From Halocaridina rubra (taxonomy: Eukaryota > Arthropoda > Malacostraca > Decapoda > Atyidae): a stretch of DNA of 64,000 nt. Below are positions 42,435-64,000 of the stretch, in pieces; position 1 is the first letter of the stretch, and each line of letters starts with the position of its first letter. The DNA lies in the NCBI GenBank assembly GCA_037179515.1, contig JAXCGZ010022677.1, positions 1-64,000 on the forward strand. Direction: 5' to 3'. Below the pieces are notes generated by a model. It had not been told where the DNA came from and ran no database searches. It was given only the letters and a program-made list of their open reading frames with translations. A program made the translations under genes and the position numbers.

Positions 42435-43556
42435 CACAGCTATAAAAGTTGAAGTAAGTTGTACATCATCATTACTTATGGCATGCTTTTGATGTGAAAA
42501 CAAAATTTTTTACAATATCTTGGACTTTCTGAGGAATGCTCACAATAAGCAGCATACAGTATATTTTCCATTAACCGAAGACAGGCACTGGACACAAATC
42601 TTCCTTGAAAAAAACTAGAAAAAACAAGGCATTACATACAGAGACTCGTAGAATATTTTATTAACTGTATATGTATCCAGTTATACATATGCACAGTAAA
42701 ATACTCACAAACTCGCTGACAAATGATGAAGCAAATTAAAAAGATGAATTAAAACCATCACTAATCCATACTATAATATTCAGAGGTATTTCATGAAATA
42801 GGGCAAGGAGTGTAATGAGCTGTATTAAATGACCGCAGAAAAATGCACCACATTGAAATGTACTAAATCAAAGCAAATACTCCAAGGGGAGCAAACTACA
42901 ATTAACATTTCTAATTATAAATGGCAAAGTAAACAGACATACCTATATGATATATATGTACACAATAATTGTAAGGGTACCCCTAGTTACTGCATTACCT
43001 GTCCTGCCGGAGATGGCACTTCAAAAGCCCTAATTGAGAAAAGTATGCCAGGTCTTCACCATTACATTTATGTATGTCATTTTACAATACAGTAATCAGA
43101 ATTTTATATGAGGAATGATATGAATTCAAAATTCTACAAGTGCTTAAGAAACTGATAATGCTGACTCTTTGTCACGACATTTTTTCTCTGCGCTATTAAA
43201 ATTTCAACACTCAATAATACAGTTGCTAAATTATCTTTCTTCACAGCTTTTACTGTAATGGCCCATTAATACTGGTATGTAGCATAGGTAGTTAATGATT
43301 CCTCAAAATTACCTAATAAGGCTTAATATACTGAAATTTTAGTATCACATACATATCCATAGAATAAAAAAATGACTATCCTTTTCATATAGCAAAGATC
43401 ATTATCATCACCTCCAATGCTGTGCAAAGCAAAGGGTTCAAGGAAGCATACAGAATTCAGTATAATTATTAATATATCAACTGTTATTTCCTAATGTGAA
43501 ATAAATTTGTTCTTTACTAGAAAAATATATGTCGAGTATCCCAAAGAATTGATTCT
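42435..43556. other. Intergenic or TOPBP1 3' UTR, unassigned
   Basis: The 88-codon plus-strand frame at 42829-43095 has no recognised family. If the distal exon at 43557 is used, the 3' UTR begins here. Confidence 0.4.

Positions 43557-64000
<20,444 letters not shown>

Noticed and set aside
42829..43095. 88-codon plus-strand ORF as a gene
   Set aside because: No recognisable domain; it lies in AT-rich DNA between the Tigger element and TOPBP1.

Overview
The window is animal DNA, most likely from a decapod crustacean. This is inferred from AT-rich sequence, about 15 long (TA)n tracts totalling roughly 1.8 kb, many non-LTR retrotransposon fragments, Tigger/pogo-type elements and tRNA-like SINEs. 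Two conserved nuclear genes with short exons and large introns sit head-to-tail on the minus strand. There is no bacterial-style operon, rRNA, intact tRNA gene or CRISPR array.

Gene 1 is LIS1 (PAFAH1B1), the dynein regulator with a LisH domain and seven WD40 repeats. Nine coding exons between 13985 and 26342 join in phase to a complete 408-codon protein. One intron uses a GC-AG splice pair. The 7.5-kb intron between the fifth and sixth coding exons holds a stack of nested transposons, and a decayed duplicate of an exon end lies just inside it.

Gene 2 is TOPBP1, the multi-BRCT scaffold that activates the checkpoint kinase ATR. The window holds its 3' two thirds, from the end of BRCT3 through BRCT8, in eleven exons from the right edge to 43557. 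The short exon with the ATR-activating motif is recognisable. The obvious stop codon at 45435 overlaps a strong splice donor, and a distal 13-codon exon at 43557-43596 would instead add a Lys/Arg-rich tail.

Layout: 0.3-0.65 kb minisatellite; 1.1-4.8 kb tandem-repeat remnant and two decayed CR1/L2-like copies (minus); 5-13.9 kb mostly unassigned AT-rich DNA with SINEs and foldback repeats, probably including the LIS1 3' UTR; 14-26.4 kb LIS1; 26.4-32.3 kb SINEs and a possible LIS1 5' region; 33.2-38.4 kb three head-to-tail CR1/L2-like copies, (TA)n tracts and a foldback element; 39.4-42.4 kb a 3-kb Tigger element with TA target duplication and a nearly full-length but broken transposase; 43.6-64 kb TOPBP1. 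TOPBP1 introns contain a tandemly duplicated non-autonomous Tigger-like block (47.2-49.6 kb), a CR1-like reverse transcriptase, and a Penelope-like remnant that ends in a hammerhead-ribozyme-like motif.

The two genes act in different pathways (dynein control and DNA replication checkpoint). Nothing in the sequence suggests they work together beyond sharing strand and neighbourhood.
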